This document shows, one piece after another, positions 25,631 to 34,299 of a DNA stretch of 64,000 nt. The stretch is from an uncultured Pelagibacteraceae bacterium (lineage in GTDB: Bacteria > Pseudomonadota > Alphaproteobacteria > Pelagibacterales > Pelagibacteraceae), in assembly GCA_902613755.1 (NCBI GenBank), contig CACMIH010000007.1, forward strand, positions 1-64,000, read 5' to 3'. The notes below the pieces were generated by a model, which made no database searches, was not told the origin of the DNA, and saw nothing but the letters and a program-made list of their open reading frames with translations. Made by a program: the position numbers and the translations under genes. Numbering within the stretch: position 1 is the stretch's first letter; each line of letters opens with the position of its first letter.

Positions 25631-26482
25631 ATGAACATATTCAAAAAAACTATTTTAACAGTTCTTGCTTCTTTATTTGTCATCGGAAATGTTTCTGCTG
25701 AAAAAATAAAAATTGGAACTGAAGGCGCTTACCCTCCATGGAATTCAAAAGATGCATCAGGTAATCTTATTGGTTTTGAGGTCGAGCTTGCTCAAGAACT
25801 TTGCACAATTATGAAGTATGAGTGCACAATTGTTGAACAAGATTGGGATGGTATGATTCCAGCTCTAATAATGAGAAAGTTTGATGCAATAATGGCAGGA
25901 ATGTCCATTACTGCTGAAAGACAAAAAACAATTACTTTTTCACAAGGTTATGCTGATGAAGTAGCTTCTCTTGCAGTAATGAAAGGCTCAAACTTAGAAG
26001 GCATGGATACACCAGAAGGTATTAATTTATCATTGGGTGGATCTGATGTTAAAAAAGCTCTTAAGACATTAACAGGAGCACTTGCTGGCAAAACTGTTTG
26101 TACTCAAACAGGAACAATTCACCAAAATTTTTTAGAGTCAGGTGATGTTGGAAAAATAAATGTTAGAACTTATAAAACTCAAGATGAAGTTAACCTTGAT
26201 TTAACATCTGGTAGATGTGATGTTGCATTAGCTGCGGCAGTAGCATTTACTGATTATGCTGATAAATCAGGCAAACCAGTTGTATTAGTTGGACCAACTT
26301 TTTCAGGTGGTGCATTTGGTAATGGTGTTGGTGTTGGAATTAGACAAGCTGCAGACAGTGCTATTGGAAAAAGAGATGCCAAAATCCTAAAAGACTTCAA
26401 TAAAGCAATTGATAAAGCTAGAAAAAAAGGAATTATTAGCAAGCTTGCTATTAAACACTTTGGTTTCGACGCTTCTATGTAA
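25631..26482 (+). CDS. polar amino-acid ABC transporter binding protein (HisJ/ArtJ-like)
   Basis: This 283-residue protein has a signal peptide (cleavage after GNVSA, about residue 23) and the family-3 solute-binding pattern: IGTEGAYPPWNSKDASGNLIGFEVELA, then DWDGMIPALIMRKFDAIMAGMSITAER. These motifs fit the lysine/arginine/ornithine/histidine group. An AAAGGAG ribosome-binding site (25618-25624) is 6 bases before the ATG, one of the strongest in the window, consistent with high expression. The two permease genes follow after a hairpin. The exact amino acid is not determinable. Confidence 0.88.
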   Translation: MNIFKKTILTVLASLFVIGNVSAEKIKIGTEGAYPPWNSKDASGNLIGFEVELAQELCTIMKYECTIVEQDWDGMIPALIMRKFDAIMAGMSITAERQKTITFSQGYADEVASLAVMKGSNLEGMDTPEGINLSLGGSDVKKALKTLTGALAGKTVCTQTGTIHQNFLESGDVGKINVRTYKTQDEVNLDLTSGRCDVALAAAVAFTDYADKSGKPVVLVGPTFSGGAFGNGVGVGIRQAADSAIGKRDAKILKDFNKAIDKARKKGIISKLAIKHFGFDASM

Positions 26483-26494
26483 TTCATTTCAGAT

Positions 26495-26521
26495 TTGGCG
26501 ACTATAATATATAGTCGCCAA
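26495..26521 (+). promoter_or_regulatory. perfect 12-bp hairpin between binding protein and permease
   Basis: TTGGCGACTATA and TATAGTCGCCAA form a perfect 12-bp stem with a 3-base loop in the 44-base spacer. No T-run follows before the ATG at 26527, so it is more likely an mRNA stabiliser or partial attenuator than a full terminator. Confidence 0.7.
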
Positions 26522-26526
26522 TCTAT

Positions 26527-27219
26527 ATGGAACTTCTCGCATTTGGAAAAACCGGTTGGGGTGACGAATTATTTTACGCTACCTTAATGACAATTGCTGT
26601 TTCGGTTACAGCAATGCTAGTTGGTTTTGTTTTTGCATTAATTTTTACTCCATTAAAACTTTCTAAATATAAAACTTTAAATTTAGTTGGAAATTTTTAT
26701 ACAACTGTCATTCGTGGCGTACCTGAACTTTTAGTTATTTATCTTTTCTTCTTTGGAGGTAGTGGAGCTATAATGTATGTGGCTTCTATTTTTGGTTATT
26801 ATGAGTATATTGAAATTAATGCATTTATTACTGGATCCATGGCAATTGGTATTATTTCAGGCGCTTATTCCACTGAAGTTTTTAGGGGCGCAATACAATC
26901 AATAGATAAAGGTCAGTTCGAAGCTGCTAAGGTTTTAGGTGTAAATAAATTTGTCCAATTTTATAAAATAATTTTACCTCAAATGTTAAGACTAGCCATT
27001 CCAAATTTGAGTAATGTTTGGCAAATAACATTGAAAGATACTTCTCTTATTTCAGTTACAGGATTAGTTGAAATAATGAGACAATCATATATTGCAGCCG
27101 GATCTACAAGAGATCCTTTGTTTTTTTATTCATTTGCAGCTTTTCTTTATTTGTTACTCACTTATGTAAGCATGAAGCTAATTAATAAATTAGAAGTCAA
27201 GTATAGTAGAGGGTATTGA
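26527..27219 (+). CDS. amino-acid ABC transporter permease (HisQ-like)
   Basis: This 230-residue inner-membrane protein has about five hydrophobic helices. It shows the polar amino-acid permease signature TTVIRGVPELLVIYLFFFGG and the cytoplasmic EAA loop (FEAAKVLGVNKFVQF then ILPQMLRLAIPNL). It forms a heterodimer with the next gene's product, which it overlaps by 4 bases. No ATPase gene adjoins, so the pair must use a subunit encoded elsewhere. Start is 5 bases after the hairpin. Confidence 0.88.
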   Translation: MELLAFGKTGWGDELFYATLMTIAVSVTAMLVGFVFALIFTPLKLSKYKTLNLVGNFYTTVIRGVPELLVIYLFFFGGSGAIMYVASIFGYYEYIEINAFITGSMAIGIISGAYSTEVFRGAIQSIDKGQFEAAKVLGVNKFVQFYKIILPQMLRLAIPNLSNVWQITLKDTSLISVTGLVEIMRQSYIAAGSTRDPLFFYSFAAFLYLLLTYVSMKLINKLEVKYSRGY

Positions 27220-27893
27220 TGGATTTGGATTTAATGATAACTAGTTTTCCAAAACTTTTAGGAGCAACTGTTATAACGTTGAAATTATTATCAGCATCCT
27301 TATTCTTTGGATTAATTTTGGGTCTTTTTTTTGCAATTTTAAGGTTAAATAAAAATAAATTTATTAATAAATTTTCTTATGGTTACTCTTATGTTTTTAG
27401 AGGAACCCCCTTACTTGTTCAAATCTTTATAATTTATTTTGGATTAGGTCAGATTGAATATTTAAGAACGACTTTTTTATGGGTAATTCTAAAAGAACCT
27501 TATTGGTGTGCAATAATAGCTTTTACTCTAAATACTGGAGCATATACATCTGAGATTTTAAGATCAGCATTTCAGACCATAAAACCAGGGATTATTGAAG
27601 CAGGAAAAAGCTTAGGAATATCAAATAAAATAATATTTTATAAAATTCAAATTCCAATCGCTATTAGACAATCTCTCCCAGCGTATGGAAATGAAATAAT
27701 ATTAATGATGAAAGGAACTTCTTTAGCTAGCACTGTGACTTTAATGGATCTAACTGGAGTTGCTAAATATATTATTTCAACAACATTTAAACCGATTGAA
27801 GTATTTATTGTTGCCGGTGGAATTTATTTGTTTATGACTTTTATTATTCACAATGTAATCAAATACTTAGAAAAAAAATATAGTTTTCAATAG
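27216..27893 (+). CDS. amino-acid ABC transporter permease (HisM-like)
   Basis: This 225-residue second permease has SYVFRGTPLLVQIFIIYFGLGQ and an EAA loop (IIEAGKSLGISNKIIFYKI). Hydrophobic helices span about 12-40, 60-85, 95-115 and 190-215. It overlaps the HisQ-like gene by 4 bases (ATGA) and precedes the PhyH gene by 5 bases, so all may be cotranscribed. Confidence 0.88.
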   Translation: MMDLDLMITSFPKLLGATVITLKLLSASLFFGLILGLFFAILRLNKNKFINKFSYGYSYVFRGTPLLVQIFIIYFGLGQIEYLRTTFLWVILKEPYWCAIIAFTLNTGAYTSEILRSAFQTIKPGIIEAGKSLGISNKIIFYKIQIPIAIRQSLPAYGNEIILMMKGTSLASTVTLMDLTGVAKYIISTTFKPIEVFIVAGGIYLFMTFIIHNVIKYLEKKYSFQ

Positions 27894-27898
27894 TAAAA

Positions 27899-28687
27899 AT
27901 GTATTTATCAGAAAAGCATATTAAAGATTATCAAACAGATGGAGTGATAATTGTTAAAGAAATTTTTAAAGATTGGATTGAACCTCTTAGAAAAGGGTTT
28001 CAAAAAGTTTTAGAAAATCCAAGTAAACATGGAAGAGAAAATGTTAATGACGATAATGGAAGATTTTTTGAAGATTATTGTAATTGGGAAAGAATAGAAG
28101 AATTTAAAAATTGTATATACAATTCACCTGCAGCTCAAATATTTACTGAAGCAACTAATTCTAGATCTGCTCAAATTTTTCATGAACACATTTTTATTAA
28201 GGATCCAGGAACACATAAAGAGACACCTTGGCATCAGGACATGCCTTATTACTGTGTTGATGGCAATGATACGGGAAGTTTTTGGATACCTTTAGATGAG
28301 GTGAACCAAAAAAATAATCTTAAATTAATCTTAGGTTCTCATAAATGGCAAAAGCTAATTAGACCCACAAAATGGTCCAATAATAAATCATGGTATAATG
28401 ATGATAGTTCTTTTATGGATTTACCTTCATCAAAAGAATTTGAAAAAAATATTTTTATACCCGAATTAACTTTAGGTGATGCCGTCCTATTTAATTTTAA
28501 AATTGTACACGGTTCAACTGGAAACAATACCTTAAATTCTCGAAGGGCATTTTCAATGAGATTTATTGGTGACGATGTTAAGTATATTGACAGAGGAGGT
28601 CCAACCTCACCACCATTTGATGGAATTAATTTAAAAACAGGGGATTTAATGAGAGATGATTGGTTTCCTAGAGTTTTTAGTAACTAG
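27899..28687 (+). CDS. phytanoyl-CoA dioxygenase (PhyH) family oxygenase
   Basis: This 262-residue Fe(II)/2-oxoglutarate-type oxygenase has iron ligands H112 and D114 in TPWHQDMPY and a distal H204 in FKIVHGSTGNN. A C-terminal RRAFSMRFIGDD supplies the arginine expected to bind 2-oxoglutarate. FWIPLDEV and GSHKW are PhyH hallmarks. The substrate is unknown: family members hydroxylate lipids, ectoine, small amines or natural products. It directly follows the amino-acid permease, so an imported amino acid or amine is conceivable. The end overlaps the convergent gene by 11 bases. Confidence 0.82.
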   Translation: MYLSEKHIKDYQTDGVIIVKEIFKDWIEPLRKGFQKVLENPSKHGRENVNDDNGRFFEDYCNWERIEEFKNCIYNSPAAQIFTEATNSRSAQIFHEHIFIKDPGTHKETPWHQDMPYYCVDGNDTGSFWIPLDEVNQKNNLKLILGSHKWQKLIRPTKWSNNKSWYNDDSSFMDLPSSKEFEKNIFIPELTLGDAVLFNFKIVHGSTGNNTLNSRRAFSMRFIGDDVKYIDRGGPTSPPFDGINLKTGDLMRDDWFPRVFSN

Positions 28688-29066
28688 TATATTCTTTAAT
28701 CTCTTTAATTTTTGACCCAGTATGATTGTTTATATCTAATTTAATTTTAGCTCTTGTATCGTTTAGAAAATGTACGTCTCTAGATAATCTTATAAAATTT
28801 TCTCCAAAATCTGAATCTTTTTCACATTTTCTTTTTTCATCTTCAATTATCCATAGTTTTGAATTTACATTTTTTAAAGCTGTAAAAAATTTTGCTAGTT
28901 TTTCATCTATCTTAATATTTTTATCAAGCTCATTTTTTAAAACTTCATATTCTCCATTTATAAATTTAAGTTTATTAGAATCTTTAATTCTATCTTTCTT
29001 AATTTCTAGAATGGATATTTTATCCAAAAGTTCTCCAACAGATACCTCAACTAGAATTTTATTCAT
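28677..29066 (-). CDS. conserved small protein, DUF6165-like
   Basis: This 129-residue soluble protein starts MNKILVEVSVGELLDKISILEIKKDRI. It is rich in Lys/Glu and mostly helical, without membrane segments. The VEVSVGELLDKISILEIK opening matches my recollection of the DUF6165 family, often found near glycosyltransferases; that assignment should be checked. The divergent neighbour 32 bases away is a GT9 heptosyltransferase-like gene, which fits. Biochemical role unknown. Confidence 0.6.
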   Translation of the reverse strand: MNKILVEVSVGELLDKISILEIKKDRIKDSNKLKFINGEYEVLKNELDKNIKIDEKLAKFFTALKNVNSKLWIIEDEKRKCEKDSDFGENFIRLSRDVHFLNDTRAKIKLDINNHTGSKIKEIKEYTSY

Positions 29067-29098
29067 AAAATTTTATAGTATGTTAAGTTGTTATAAAT

Positions 29099-30040
29099 AT
29101 GTCTAATATTTTAATCATTAAACATGGTTCATTAGGTGATATAGCTCAAGCTTGTGGGGCAATTCAAGATATTTCTATCAGTCACAAAGATGACCAAGTT
29201 CATCTACTAACAACAAAACCATATTTTGATTTATTTAAAAAAAATCCACATATTTCAAATGTTATTTTAGATAAGAGGTTATCAAAACTAAATCTTATTT
29301 ATTTATATTCATTAATGAAAAGTATTAAAAAATATAATTTTTCGAAGGTTTATGATTTACAGAATTCAAGCCGAACAGCTTTTTATAAAAAAATTTTATT
29401 TCCTAGAGCTACTAAAGATATATGGTCTTCTACAGAAACTACGTTACCCGAAGGAACCAACAAAGAAGATTTTGATAAAGACTCAGTTCTATCAAGATTT
29501 GATCATCAATTAAAAAGTTCTGGCATAATTACTAACTATACTTTGAGTCCAGATTTTTCATGGAGTTCATCAGACATATCTCAAATAAAAAATTATTATC
29601 AATTGGAAAAATACATTGTCCTTTTTCCTTTTTGCTCACCCCACTTAACATCAAAGAAATGGCCGTATTATAATGATCTAATTTCTATAATTGCTGAAAA
29701 ATTAGATAATAAATTTAAAGTAGTAACTGCACCAGGGCCAGATGAAATAAAAGATGCATCAAATATTAATGCGCTCTGCATATTAGATAATGGTAAAGCT
29801 CTAGATATATCGCAATTATCATCTTTGATTAAAGATAGTTCGTTTGTTATAGCAAATGATACTGGACCTGCTCATATGACTGCACATTTGGGTGCAAAAG
29901 GAGTTGCTTTGTTTGGATCTCACACAACCCCTTTTAAAGTTAGTATTGAAAGAGAAAACTTTAAAGCAATACAATCCCCTGAGTTATCAAAACTTTCTGC
30001 CGAAAAAGTTTTTGAAAAATTATCAGAGATTATTTCTTAA
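29099..30040 (+). CDS. GT9 family heptosyltransferase-like glycosyltransferase
   Basis: This 313-residue protein begins with the GT9 motif ILIIKHGSLGDIAQACGAI, ends its N-terminal Rossmann domain with LTTKPYFDLF, and carries the GT9 donor-site motif VIANDTGPAHMTAHLGAKGVALFGSHT. Such enzymes add heptose or related sugars to lipopolysaccharide core at the inner membrane. The heptose identity is inferred from family. Its 3' end overlaps the convergent AbrB-type gene by 18 bases. Confidence 0.85.
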   Translation: MSNILIIKHGSLGDIAQACGAIQDISISHKDDQVHLLTTKPYFDLFKKNPHISNVILDKRLSKLNLIYLYSLMKSIKKYNFSKVYDLQNSSRTAFYKKILFPRATKDIWSSTETTLPEGTNKEDFDKDSVLSRFDHQLKSSGIITNYTLSPDFSWSSSDISQIKNYYQLEKYIVLFPFCSPHLTSKKWPYYNDLISIIAEKLDNKFKVVTAPGPDEIKDASNINALCILDNGKALDISQLSSLIKDSSFVIANDTGPAHMTAHLGAKGVALFGSHTTPFKVSIERENFKAIQSPELSKLSAEKVFEKLSEIIS

Positions 30041-31105
30041 CTTTTCTAATATTCTTAAAAATATAGGAACAGTTAAAAGAATAAAAAGTAATCTAATTAT
30101 ATGATGAAAAGCAACAAAGTCGGGATCTAAATCAAATGCAATTGCTATAACAGCTACCTCATAAATTCCACCAGGGCTAAATGATAATATCAATGTTAAG
30201 ATATTTGTATCAACAAAGAACGTAGCAACATAAGCTGCAATCAAACCTAATATCACCAATATAGTTGTAGCAACTATGCTATGAAGTGAATTATTAGCAA
30301 TTTCTTTAATAGTTTTTTCAGCAAATCTACAACCTACAGAAGCTCCTAAAATTAAAAGGCAAAAATTAATCGACGCATCTGGCAATTTATATGAAGCAAT
30401 ATCTGTTATTTGCAATAATCCACTGGCAAATAATGTTCCAGATAGTAAAGCAGCTGGAATTTTAATTTTATCAAAAATAAATATGAAAAATAAGGATGTA
30501 ATTATAAGTAATATTAGATGTATATGGTTCTGACCCATGTAGTCGAATTTATCTAAAAGCAGCGCATCAGAACCAGTGTTGTTCACAATAATAAATGGAA
30601 TAACAGTTATGATAATAATTAATCGTATTAAATGTGAGGTTGCGACTTGAGATAGGTCAGTTTTTTCATGCTCTGCTAAAATCATTAAAGGACCTAAAGC
30701 TCCTGGAGCAGCTGAAAATATTGAAGCTTTTTCACCATAACCAGAAAATTTTTGAAGATATTTGGAAACAATAAGAATGCAAACTATTATATAGATTAGC
30801 ATAATAAAAGAAGTCCAAATCCAATTGATCATTTGATTAAATAAATTTTGATCGATGTAATTACCAATATGCAAACCTAAAATAATCAAAATTGAACTTA
30901 GGGCTAATTTTGGCATTTTTACTTTTAGGCCAGCTAAAGCCCCTATAGATGTAACAATCATTGGCCCCAACATCCACGCGAGTGGTATATTGTAGTAATC
31001 TGCAACAATTGCACTTGGTATTGAAATTATAATTACTGAGATAAACTTTTTTGAAAAAAGTTGTTTTGAACTTTCAAGATAAGATTCAATATGTTGTTTG
31101 ATCAT
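30023..31105 (-). CDS. AbrB-family (PF05145) integral membrane protein
   Basis: This 360-residue protein has about ten hydrophobic helices and the duplicated signature of the 'AbrB/ammonia monooxygenase-named' membrane family: PLAWMLGPMIVTS in the first half, and PGGIYEVAVIAIAFDLDPDFVAFHH near the end. SAAPGALGPLMILAEHE is the matching loop in the middle. Despite historical names it is neither a monooxygenase nor the AbrB DNA-binding regulator; a transport role is likely. It diverges from the TctC gene across a 216-base spacer. Confidence 0.8.
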   Translation of the reverse strand: MIKQHIESYLESSKQLFSKKFISVIIISIPSAIVADYYNIPLAWMLGPMIVTSIGALAGLKVKMPKLALSSILIILGLHIGNYIDQNLFNQMINWIWTSFIMLIYIIVCILIVSKYLQKFSGYGEKASIFSAAPGALGPLMILAEHEKTDLSQVATSHLIRLIIIITVIPFIIVNNTGSDALLLDKFDYMGQNHIHLILLIITSLFFIFIFDKIKIPAALLSGTLFASGLLQITDIASYKLPDASINFCLLILGASVGCRFAEKTIKEIANNSLHSIVATTILVILGLIAAYVATFFVDTNILTLILSFSPGGIYEVAVIAIAFDLDPDFVAFHHIIRLLFILLTVPIFLRILEKLRNNL

Positions 31106-31275
31106 TCATTATGCTTCTATCATCAACTATTCAAAAGATAAGAGAAAATGTGTTAGTGCAGAAATTGAATTTTAATTCAGTTAAAAAAAATAAAACGATA
31201 TATTTTGTTAATATTATTTTGTTAAAATTTTTTCAATTAAAAGTTGTGTTACTTAATTACAGGTTGCATAAACAG

Positions 31276-31301
31276 AAAGACTATAATTAACTGTCTTTTT
31301 T
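31276..31301 (+). promoter_or_regulatory. leader hairpin with T-run before tctC
   Basis: AAAGAC (31276-31281) pairs with GTCTTT (31293-31298), and the T-run continues to 31301. It lies in the 216-base spacer, 7 bases before a GAGAGG ribosome-binding site (31308-31313). An alternative ACAG/CTGT pairing competes. It may be an attenuator or a fortuitous stem in A/T-rich DNA. Confidence 0.35.
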
Positions 31302-31321
31302 AAATTAGAGAGGAATAAATA

Positions 31322-32302
31322 ATGAAAAACTTAAAAAAAATAGTTTCAGTATTATTCTCAGCAATCCTATTATTCTCAGCAACAACTAGTAACTCAGTGG
31401 CAATTGATAAATTGCACTTTGTTATCGGTGGTGGTGCTGGTGGTGGTTGGGATGGAACTGCTAGAGGTACTGGAGAAGCTTTGACTAAAGCTGGAATGTT
31501 AAGCGGTGCATCATTTGAAAATATGTCAGGTGGTGGTGGTGGTAAAGCTTTAGCTTACATGATTAACACTAAACCTGCTAATACAGTTTTAGTTCAATCT
31601 ACACCATTGGTATTAAGATCAATTACTAGACACAAAGGATATGTAAAAGGTAGTGGAACTTTATCTTATAAAGATGTTGTGCCAATTGCTGGAGTAATCG
31701 GTGATTACGGAGCTATTGCAGTTGCTAAAAGTTCATCTTTTAAAAATTTTAAAGATGTAGTTGATGCATATAAAAAAGATCCAAGTTCAGTTAAAATGGC
31801 TGGTGGATCAGTAAGAGGAAGCATGGACCATTTAATTGGCGCTTTAGCTTTCCAAGCAGCAGGTGCAGATCCAAATGCAGTTCAATACATTCCATATGAT
31901 GCTGGTGGTAAAGCATTAGCTGGACTTTTATCTGGAGAAACTCAAATCATCTCAACAGGTTTAGGTGAATTGATGGGTGCAAGAGACCAAGTAAGAATTA
32001 TTGGGATCACTGCTCCTTCAAGAGTTTCTGATGCACCGGATGCACCAACTCTTAAAGAACAAGGATACGATGTACAATTCGTTAACTGGAGAGGTTTCTT
32101 TGGCCCTCCAGGTATGAGTAATGCTGATAGATCAGCTATTGCAAAAATGCTTGGCGATGTACAAAAAACTCCTGAATGGGAAACTGTCAGAGCAAGAAAT
32201 GCTTGGGTTAATATTTATAACCCGGAAGGTAAGTTTGTTTCTTTCTTAGAAAAACAAACACAAGAAATGACAGCTCTTATGAAAAAACTAGGAGTTATAT
32301 AA
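31322..32302 (+). CDS. tctC: tripartite tricarboxylate transporter (TTT) binding protein
   Basis: This 326-residue periplasmic protein has an N-terminal signal peptide (cleavage near NSVA, about residue 27). It has the TctC/BugT pattern with LHFVIGGGAGGGWDGTARGTGEAL, FENMSGGGGGKALAYM, VKMAGGSVRGSMDHLIGALA and QVRIIGITAPSR. Family members bind citrate, other di- or tricarboxylates, or diverse organic acids. TctB and TctA follow in the same operon. The substrate is not evident. Confidence 0.92.
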   Translation: MKNLKKIVSVLFSAILLFSATTSNSVAIDKLHFVIGGGAGGGWDGTARGTGEALTKAGMLSGASFENMSGGGGGKALAYMINTKPANTVLVQSTPLVLRSITRHKGYVKGSGTLSYKDVVPIAGVIGDYGAIAVAKSSSFKNFKDVVDAYKKDPSSVKMAGGSVRGSMDHLIGALAFQAAGADPNAVQYIPYDAGGKALAGLLSGETQIISTGLGELMGARDQVRIIGITAPSRVSDAPDAPTLKEQGYDVQFVNWRGFFGPPGMSNADRSAIAKMLGDVQKTPEWETVRARNAWVNIYNPEGKFVSFLEKQTQEMTALMKKLGVI

Positions 32303-32324
32303 TCCTTAGGATTATTTGAAATTA

Positions 32325-32371
32325 GAGCAGTGAATATAAATATTACAAAAATTATATCACTGCTCTTTTTT
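32325..32371 (+). terminator. terminator-like hairpin spanning the tctB start codon
   Basis: GAGCAGTGA (32325-32333) and TCACTGCTC (32357-32365) pair over 9 bp with a 23-base loop, followed by TTTTTT (32366-32371). The tctB GTG (32330-32332) lies inside the left arm. A smaller ATAATCC/GGATTAT hairpin (32299-32315) overlaps the tctC stop. Both should reduce tctBA expression relative to tctC. Confidence 0.6.
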
Positions 32372-32800
32372 ATTTTTTCAGCATTTTATTTATATACTGC
32401 TTACCAAATTCAAGTATTTGCATTTGATGAAAATGCACCATTTAATGCACGAACATTTCCAATTTATTTAGGTTATGCAGGATTATTTTTTTCTGGATTA
32501 AAACTTATTTTACCAGACCCAAATACTATTAAAGTTGTTCATCAAAACTTAGAGTATAAAAAAACAGGTATTCTTATACTGATTGCTATTATTTATGGAG
32601 CTACAATTTTAAAAGTAGGTTATTTCTTGACCACTTCTTTATTTTTATTTGCTTCATATTATTTTTTAGGAGAACGAAGGTGGATATTAATGTTTTTATT
32701 ATCTTTTCCATTTGTTGCTGCCTTTATGTATTTGCTTCATGGTATTCTTGATATTTATTTAAGAGATCCATTCTTACAATCAATCGGGGTCATGGGATGA
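32330..32800 (+). CDS. tctB: TTT small membrane subunit
   Basis: This 156-residue protein has four hydrophobic helices (about 8-25, 45-60, 78-110 split, 120-145), normal for TctB. The start is a GTG at 32330, and the first helix begins six residues later, so a later start would cut into it. It joins TctA to form the membrane part of the importer. Overlap of the tctB stop with the tctA ATG (32797) supports coupling. Confidence 0.85.
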   Translation: MNINITKIISLLFFIFSAFYLYTAYQIQVFAFDENAPFNARTFPIYLGYAGLFFSGLKLILPDPNTIKVVHQNLEYKKTGILILIAIIYGATILKVGYFLTTSLFLFASYYFLGERRWILMFLLSFPFVAAFMYLLHGILDIYLRDPFLQSIGVMG

Positions 32801-34299
32801 TTGAAGGGATATTAATTGGATTAACTACAGCACTTACGCTTCAAAATATATTAATGGTAATGGTTGGATGTTTTTTCGGAACAATCATTGGAATGCTTCC
32901 TGGACTTGGTCCAATGACTGCAATTGCTCTAATGATACCAATTACTTATGGCTTTGATCCTGCAACAGGATTGATTTTGATGGCAGGGGTTTATTATGGA
33001 GCAGTATTTGGCGGATCTACTTCTTCTATATTATTAAATGCACCAGGAGTTCCAGGAACTGTCGCAACTTCATTTGATGGTTATCCAATGGCTCAACAAG
33101 GTAAAGCAGGTAAGGCTTTAGCGATTGCTGCATGGAGTTCTTTTGCTGGTGGAACATTATCAGCAATTTATTTATTGTTTATGGCACCAAGTTTATCAAA
33201 AGTAAGCTTATCTTTTAGATCACCAGATTATTTTGCTTTAATGATTTTAGGTTTAACTGCAATTGCGGCTTTTTCATCTAAAGGTCAATTTTTAAAAGCA
33301 ATGATGATGGTGGTCCTAGGCTTGATGTTAGCTTCAGTTGGTCAAGATAGTTTGTCTGATATCACAAGATTTACATTTGATAATATGAACTTAACTGATG
33401 GAATTAGTTTTGTACTTGTTGTGATGGCAACATTTGCAATGAGTGAAGCTTTAACAATTATTTTAAAAAGAAATGATCCAACCAGTGCTGCTAAACAAGT
33501 TTCTTTAACAGAACTAGGTTCAATTAGAATTAATAAAGAAGAACGTACAAAAATGTATAAAACAATTCCAAGATCATCAATTATTGGTTTTTTAATTGGT
33601 GTATTACCAGGAGCAGGTGCAACAATTGCATCTTTTTTAGCTTATGGAATGGAAAGAAATGTAGTCAGTGATGAAGAGAAAGAAAAATTTGGCAAAGGGA
33701 GTGTAAATGGTTTATCTGCACCAGAAACTGCAAATAATGCTGCTTGCTCAGGTTCTTTTGTTCCAATGCTTACTTTAGGAATTCCTGGAAGCGGAACTAC
33801 AGCTGTAATGCTAGGAGCTTTATTAGGTTTTGGAGTCCAGCCTGGTCCTAGACTTTATATGACTAACCCCGAAATTTTTTGGTCAATAATTATGTCTATG
33901 TACATTGGAATGGTAATTTTGCTTATATTAAACTTACCACTTATTCCTTACATAGCTAGAATTCTTGCTGTTCCTAAAAATTACTTAATTCCTTTAATTT
34001 TATTTTTCTCTGTAACTGGTATTTATGTAATGTCATTTAATAACTTTGATATTTATTTAATGATTGGGATAGCCGTAGTAGCAACTTTTATGCGTTTATA
34101 TGATTTCCCAATGCCACCACTAATACTTGCCTTTGTGCTAGGAGGGTTAATGGAAGAAAACTTAAGACGATCTTTGTTATTAAGCAATGGTTCGTGGGAA
34201 TTTTTATGGGACAGAACCTTAACTTTATGTATACTTGCGACAACAATATTTATTGTATTTTGGCAAATATACAAGACTGTAAAGCAAAATGTTAAATAG
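32797..34299 (+). CDS. tctA: TTT large membrane subunit
   Basis: This 500-residue polytopic protein has the duplicated TctA signatures: GMLPGLGPMTAIALMIPITYG near residue 35 and GVLPGAGATIASFLAYG near 270. It also has LNAPGVPGTVATSFDGYPMAQQG and ETANNAACSGSFVPMLTLGIPGSG (read as two motifs). About twelve membrane segments. It forms the translocation channel for the ligand delivered by TctC. Its last 11 bases overlap the amine oxidase start. Confidence 0.93.
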   Translation: MIEGILIGLTTALTLQNILMVMVGCFFGTIIGMLPGLGPMTAIALMIPITYGFDPATGLILMAGVYYGAVFGGSTSSILLNAPGVPGTVATSFDGYPMAQQGKAGKALAIAAWSSFAGGTLSAIYLLFMAPSLSKVSLSFRSPDYFALMILGLTAIAAFSSKGQFLKAMMMVVLGLMLASVGQDSLSDITRFTFDNMNLTDGISFVLVVMATFAMSEALTIILKRNDPTSAAKQVSLTELGSIRINKEERTKMYKTIPRSSIIGFLIGVLPGAGATIASFLAYGMERNVVSDEEKEKFGKGSVNGLSAPETANNAACSGSFVPMLTLGIPGSGTTAVMLGALLGFGVQPGPRLYMTNPEIFWSIIMSMYIGMVILLILNLPLIPYIARILAVPKNYLIPLILFFSVTGIYVMSFNNFDIYLMIGIAVVATFMRLYDFPMPPLILAFVLGGLMEENLRRSLLLSNGSWEFLWDRTLTLCILATTIFIVFWQIYKTVKQNVK

